Assembly: GCF_916618745.1 (NCBI RefSeq) | Contig: NZ_OU745373.1 | Location: 880,001 to 944,000 of the forward strand | DNA from: Cardiobacterium sp. Marseille-Q4385 | Lineage (GTDB): Bacteria > Pseudomonadota > Gammaproteobacteria > Cardiobacteriales > Cardiobacteriaceae | Direction of reading: 5' to 3' | DNA: 64,000 bases | Shown: positions 61,218-64,000 of the stretch, one piece after another | Position numbering within the stretch: the first letter of the stretch is position 1 | Layout of the letters: each line of letters begins with the position of its first letter | Program-made: the position numbers and the translations under genes | Notes under the pieces: model-generated | Seen by the model: the letters and a program-made list of their open reading frames with translations, nothing else | Database searches by the model: none | What the model was told of the DNA's origin: nothing

Positions 61218-61246
61218 ATTATAGGGAGGTGCTATGGGGGTGTCAA
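61218..61246 (-). promoter_or_regulatory. Consensus sigma70 promoter of the candidate sRNA
   Basis: TTGACA, 17-nt spacer, TATAAT: full consensus at all twelve positions, on the minus strand. Confidence 0.85.
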
Positions 61247-61588
61247 GCTGGTGTGCGTTTGTTTTATTTTAATATCACTATTGCTTGTTTTTGCATCGTT
61301 TTTTATAAAGTTTTGAGGCTTCCTCCAGTCTGTTACCAACAATTTTTTGTGGAGTTGTTTGTTTTTTTGAATCTTGTTTGCGCCTTTGTTAGGTGTTATT
61401 TGAATTATTTTGATGCTTTTTGTGTATTCGGCGGCGTCGGATGGCAGTCACTCACGATGCAACATAAGTTTTCTGTGACTTCATTATGAATTTTGATGAT
61501 GCAGTGTTTGTTCTTATCCACAGAGTGTCTGCAATACGGTCGTGCTTAACACCGATGGCTTGTGCCGTTTTAAGACTTATCGCGCAAG
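61247..61588. other. AT-rich intergenic region
   Basis: About 340 bp of T-rich plus-strand sequence upstream of the sRNA promoter. It contains one DnaA-box-like TTATCCACA (61514-61522). No gene with a ribosome site and no further structured element was seen. Confidence 0.5.
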
Positions 61589-61590
61589 AC

Positions 61591-61622
61591 TGACGCCCAC
61601 CGCGTTAACGTGGTGGGCGTCA
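61591..61622 (-). terminator. Strong stem-loop after psd
   Basis: 11-bp perfect stem TGACGCCCACC / GGTGGGCGTCA around CGCGTTAACG... with a weak T-tract; probable psd terminator. Confidence 0.6.
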
Positions 61623-61642
61623 GCCGTTCTATTAATCTACGT

Positions 61643-62479
61643 TCAGAGGGTTTCGGCGATGATCTCGCCCATATGGATTTTCCGCCCGTCGTTCAGCGCT
61701 GCGCGTTCCCAGCCAATGACGCTGTTTTCGAAGAAGAGGATGACGGTCGAGCCAAGGTTGAAGCGACCGATTTCTGCGCCTTTCGGGTAGTGCAGGTTAT
61801 CGGCGCGGTAGTCATAGTCGTTGTGGTTGTCGCGATTAAGGACGACGCCGTGCCACACAGTTTCGATGCTGCTGACGTTCAGTGCGCCAACCATGACGAG
61901 TGCCATCTTGCCGAAGGGGGTTTCAAAGAGGCAGACGACGCGCTCGTTACCCGCGAAGATGCCTGGAATTTTGTCGAGCAGCGGCAGGGCAACGCTGTGT
62001 TTATCGCCGGGGCAGAAGCGCATGGCGAGCAGTTGACCGTCGCAGGGCATGTGGATGCGGTGGTAGTCGTCCGGGGCGAGGTAGAGGGTGGCGCTGCTGC
62101 CACCGACGAAGTATTCCGCCCATTCTGCGCTGCCGAGCAGGGCGGCGACACTGTATGGCAGGCCTTTCGCTTGCAGGATGGTACCGGTGTCCACCGTGCC
62201 GTAAGTGGCGCAGCGTCCGTCCACCGGGCTGGTGATGGCGCTGTTTTCTGGAGCGATGGGGCGTGCGCCATCAGCGAGGGCGCGGGTGAAGTAGTCGTTC
62301 AGGCTGCGGTAGGCATAGGGATTCTTTTCAGCGGCGAAGTCGGTATTCGCACCGGTAATGCGGCTATAGGCGGCGATGATGCGATTTTTCAACCAGCGCG
62401 GTTTCTCGATGCGCGCGAGACGGTGCATGAGGGCACTCGTCAGGCGGCGCGGGATAAGGACGTAGAGGTGGATGTTCAT
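61643..62479 (-). CDS. psd: Phosphatidylserine decarboxylase proenzyme
   Basis: Makes phosphatidylethanolamine from phosphatidylserine at the inner membrane. 278 residues. The self-cleavage site LGST (about 241-244) is present, giving a beta chain and a pyruvoyl-bearing alpha chain. SPVDGRCATYG, YLAPDDYHRIHMPCDG (catalytic His/Asp) and the N-terminal ALMHRLARI region match the family. It is monocistronic and follows the dsbC-like gene on the same strand, beyond a terminator. Confidence 0.95.
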   Translation of the reverse strand: MNIHLYVLIPRRLTSALMHRLARIEKPRWLKNRIIAAYSRITGANTDFAAEKNPYAYRSLNDYFTRALADGARPIAPENSAITSPVDGRCATYGTVDTGTILQAKGLPYSVAALLGSAEWAEYFVGGSSATLYLAPDDYHRIHMPCDGQLLAMRFCPGDKHSVALPLLDKIPGIFAGNERVVCLFETPFGKMALVMVGALNVSSIETVWHGVVLNRDNHNDYDYRADNLHYPKGAEIGRFNLGSTVILFFENSVIGWERAALNDGRKIHMGEIIAETL

Positions 62480-62560
62480 GTCTGTGACTTCCTGTGGTTT
62501 GTTGTGCGCGCAGTGTATAGCGGGACTGGGGGGAATGCTATATGACCCAAAGCGGTGGTG

Positions 62561-62585
62561 AAAAAGCCGACGCTGACGTCGGCTT
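62561..62585 (-). terminator. Intrinsic terminator of the dsbC-like gene
   Basis: On the minus strand AAGCCGACG-TCAG-CGTCGGCTTTTT. Confidence 0.85.
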
Positions 62586-62593
62586 GCGGGTGT

Positions 62594-63397
62594 TTATTGG
62601 ACGGCGGGCGGCGGTGGTGGCGGGCTTAACGGATGCGGTGGTGGTTCCGGAAGCGCCGTTTCTTCGCTGTCGCTTTTTTCGTTCTCGATTGGCTCGGGGT
62701 GTTTGTTCAGAATGGTTTCAAGGTTGGCAGGGGCGACGAAGCCGGGGATAAGGGTGCCGTCTTCAAGAATGATGGAAGGTGTGCTGCTGATGCCGAGTTT
62801 TTGCGCGATGGCATATTGTTCACGAATAATTTTGCTGCAATCGCCGCGCGAGTTGGGCAGAGGCTGGTCAGTCTGGGCGAGGAGCAGGGCACTCAGGCGG
62901 TCGGATGTGCACCACACTTGTGCCATGCGGAGGGCGGCGCTGCTGTTCGGGCCGCTGCGCGGGTAGGCGAGGTAGTGGATGGCGATGCCACGCTGGGTGT
63001 ATTCAAGGATGTTTTGTTGCATCAGGCGGCAATAAGGACAGTCCACGTCGGTAAAAACAGTGATGTGGTACGCCGGCGCATTCGGCAGGACGCTGATCAT
63101 GGTTTTTGGGTCAAGGGCGGCGAGGGTTTTTACCCGCTCGCTGGCGCGGAAAGTTTCAGTGACGTTGATTTGGGTTTGCAGGTCGATCATTTCACCCTGC
63201 ATGACGTAGCGGCCATCGGCACTGATGTAGAAGACTTCGTTGCCTTGAGCGAACTGGTAGAGGCCGGGGACGGGGGATTCGACGGCATTGCTCATGATGC
63301 GCGGGTCGAAGACGGATTTGGCCAGTTCCATATTGGGTGAAGCGGCGTATGCCACCGTTATCCATACGGTGGTCAGCAGACTGAGGAGGATGCGCAT
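62594..63397 (-). CDS. DsbC-like thiol:disulfide isomerase with proline-rich tail
   Basis: 267 residues: signal peptide (MRILLSLLTTVWITVAYA), N-terminal dimerisation domain (about 30-85, VPGLYQFAQGNEVFYISADGRYVMQGEMIDL), and a thioredoxin-like domain with the active site DVDCPYCR (about 118-123), a second cysteine pair (VWCTSDR and GDCSK) and the cis-proline SSTPSII. It corrects wrong disulfides in the periplasm. Unusual is a C-terminal extension (about 235-267) of acidic and then proline-rich sequence (PEPPPHPLSPPPPPPAV) absent from typical DsbC; it may span peptidoglycan or bind a partner. Confidence 0.88.
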   Translation of the reverse strand: MRILLSLLTTVWITVAYAASPNMELAKSVFDPRIMSNAVESPVPGLYQFAQGNEVFYISADGRYVMQGEMIDLQTQINVTETFRASERVKTLAALDPKTMISVLPNAPAYHITVFTDVDCPYCRLMQQNILEYTQRGIAIHYLAYPRSGPNSSAALRMAQVWCTSDRLSALLLAQTDQPLPNSRGDCSKIIREQYAIAQKLGISSTPSIILEDGTLIPGFVAPANLETILNKHPEPIENEKSDSEETALPEPPPHPLSPPPPPPAVQ

Positions 63398-63430
63398 TGT
63401 GTGGGTGTTTCCGGACGGTTCTTGCTGTGT

Positions 63431-63460
63431 ATCTTACAGACAACAAAAGCGCCCTGTCAT
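63431..63460 (-). promoter_or_regulatory. Probable promoter of the dsbC-like gene
   Basis: ATGACA, 18-nt spacer, TAAGAT on the minus strand, 34 nt upstream of the ATG. Confidence 0.5.
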
Positions 63461-63695
63461 GAGGTTATTTTTAGATTACGGCCTGCGATCTTTGCAAAAA
63501 TCGCTTTCTCTACTCCATCACCCACTCCTCTTAATTTTTCTTCCATTCCCTAAATTTCCTAGACCCAGAATTAGCGCACCATTCCAGCCCTCCCCCTCTA
63601 TTTCCTCTTTCGTTATCCGTATTGCCCCACCAATAGCAGGCAACTTTCTTCATATGCGCCGCTTTCAGGAGACTTAAGCAAATCGCTTTAAATTG
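63461..63695. other. Intergenic region with strong pyrimidine bias
   Basis: The plus strand from about 63500 to 63640 is rich in C and T (CTCCATCACCCACTCCTC...). A 40-codon minus-strand frame (MKKVACYWWGNTDNERGN...) lacks a ribosome site. No supported gene. Confidence 0.4.
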
Positions 63696-63720
63696 ATCCC
63701 GCTTGAGGCGAGCCTGGATT
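63696..63720 (-). repeat. Mini-hairpin repeat copy, degenerate
   Basis: ATCCCGCTTGAGGCGAGCCTGGATT resembles the reverse-complement copies at 57553. Confidence 0.5.
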
Positions 63721-63745
63721 CAGCCGCCGGGTGGCGGAAGTCGCA

Positions 63746-64000
63746 TTATTGCCGTTTAAGGCGGAAGTCTTCGTCCGGCAGTTCCGGGTCGATTTTTTCG
63801 CCGTCGGGTTGGCGCAATTCGAGGTAGCCGTCGCCGATGTAGAAGGTGAGTCTGTCCGTCTGGTTGTCGAGTTGCAGGTATTGTTTGTCGGTAGTGGTGC
63901 GATACACGCCGCTGGTTTGTTCGCTGTTTTCGTCCAGTCCGAGGCGGATGCGGGTGAGATGGTAGTGGCCGTCATCGAGGGTGAGTTTGGTCTGGATGCC
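63746..64000 (-). CDS. NlpE-like protein, C-terminal part (runs off the window)
   Basis: 84 codons to the TAA at 63746; the 5' end lies beyond the window. GIQTKLTLDDGHYHLTRIRLG, SGVYRTTTDKQYLQLDN and LTFYIGDGYLELRQPDGEKID fit the NlpE N-terminal beta-barrel domain (CPGIRT.L.L..DG.Y.L...Y), an outer-membrane lipoprotein domain linked to copper and surface-stress sensing. It ends right after this domain, so the second NlpE domain is absent, as in many short NlpE-like lipoproteins. Confidence 0.65.
   Translation of the reverse strand, partial: GIQTKLTLDDGHYHLTRIRLGLDENSEQTSGVYRTTTDKQYLQLDNQTDRLTFYIGDGYLELRQPDGEKIDPELPDEDFRLKRQ

Noticed and set aside
61151..61489. Plus-strand ORF of about 95-112 codons with an apparently strong AAAGGAGG site
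   Set aside because: The site is the complement of the sRNA anti-Shine-Dalgarno tract; the frame is AT-rich without protein-like pattern, and the minus-strand promoter and terminator explain the region better.
61514..61522. Perfect DnaA box in an AT-rich stretch as a possible replication origin
   Set aside because: Only one perfect box is present, no dnaA/dnaN/gidA context exists, and the same 9-mer or its inverse occurs before other genes (for example near 5746 and 16392).

Overview
The window looks like chromosomal DNA of a host-associated gammaproteobacterium. High GC, the orders tgt-yajC-secD-secF and rplU-rpmA-obgE, an Obg/ParC/BamC core set and a TbpB-like surface lipoprotein all fit Cardiobacteriaceae (Cardiobacterium-like). 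That assignment is inference from gene content; no database search was made.

Layout. 1-11.6 kb: sucC-sucD, a multi-spanning membrane protein of a family that recurs later, oligopeptidase prlC, a repeat-rich exported peptidoglycan-binding protein, and tgt-yajC-secDF. 11.6-26.4 kb: parC downstream of a YafQ/DinJ-type toxin-antitoxin pair, trmB-folE2, dusA, an AraC/GyrI regulator, two tandem glutathione-transferase-like genes, bcp, dapA-bamC, a small porin, tcdA-dgt and a small membrane protein. 26.4-34 kb: tRNA-Val(GAC), rplU-rpmA-obgE, gmhB-plsC-dnaB, and a fructose PTS gene broken by a frameshift.

34-48 kb is the accessory part. It holds a lipoprotein with an in-frame tandem repeat, an orphan nosD, and three head-to-tail paralogues of the membrane family (a fourth at 2.3 kb, a fifth cut by an IS at 45.8-47.0 kb). 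It also holds several IS elements (IS5/IS427-type copies, an IS256-like zinc-ribbon element, an IS630-like element), a decayed hemW, and an AT-rich island with two related membrane genes joined by a 46-codon coupling ORF. 48-58 kb: a TbpB-like lipoprotein, a four-gene operon of uncharacterised exported and membrane proteins, an M48 protease and a Sel1-repeat protein. 58-64 kb: nitronate monooxygenase-mnmC, a strong small-RNA candidate, psd, a DsbC-like isomerase and the end of an NlpE-like gene.

How the genes work together. Most of the window is housekeeping: TCA cycle, Sec translocation, outer-membrane biogenesis, tRNA modification (tgt, dusA, trmB, tcdA, mnmC), replication and phospholipid synthesis.

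The most interesting unexplained material is: (i) a ~78-nt RNA gene at 61.1-61.2 kb with a consensus sigma70 promoter, an exposed anti-Shine-Dalgarno tract and an intrinsic terminator; (ii) the five-member membrane family with two PH-like modules and a gene-conversion-like tract; (iii) a 108-bp MITE whose ends resemble those of the local IS630-like element; (iv) a dispersed mini-hairpin repeat in intergenic regions; and (v) the AT-rich membrane-gene island.
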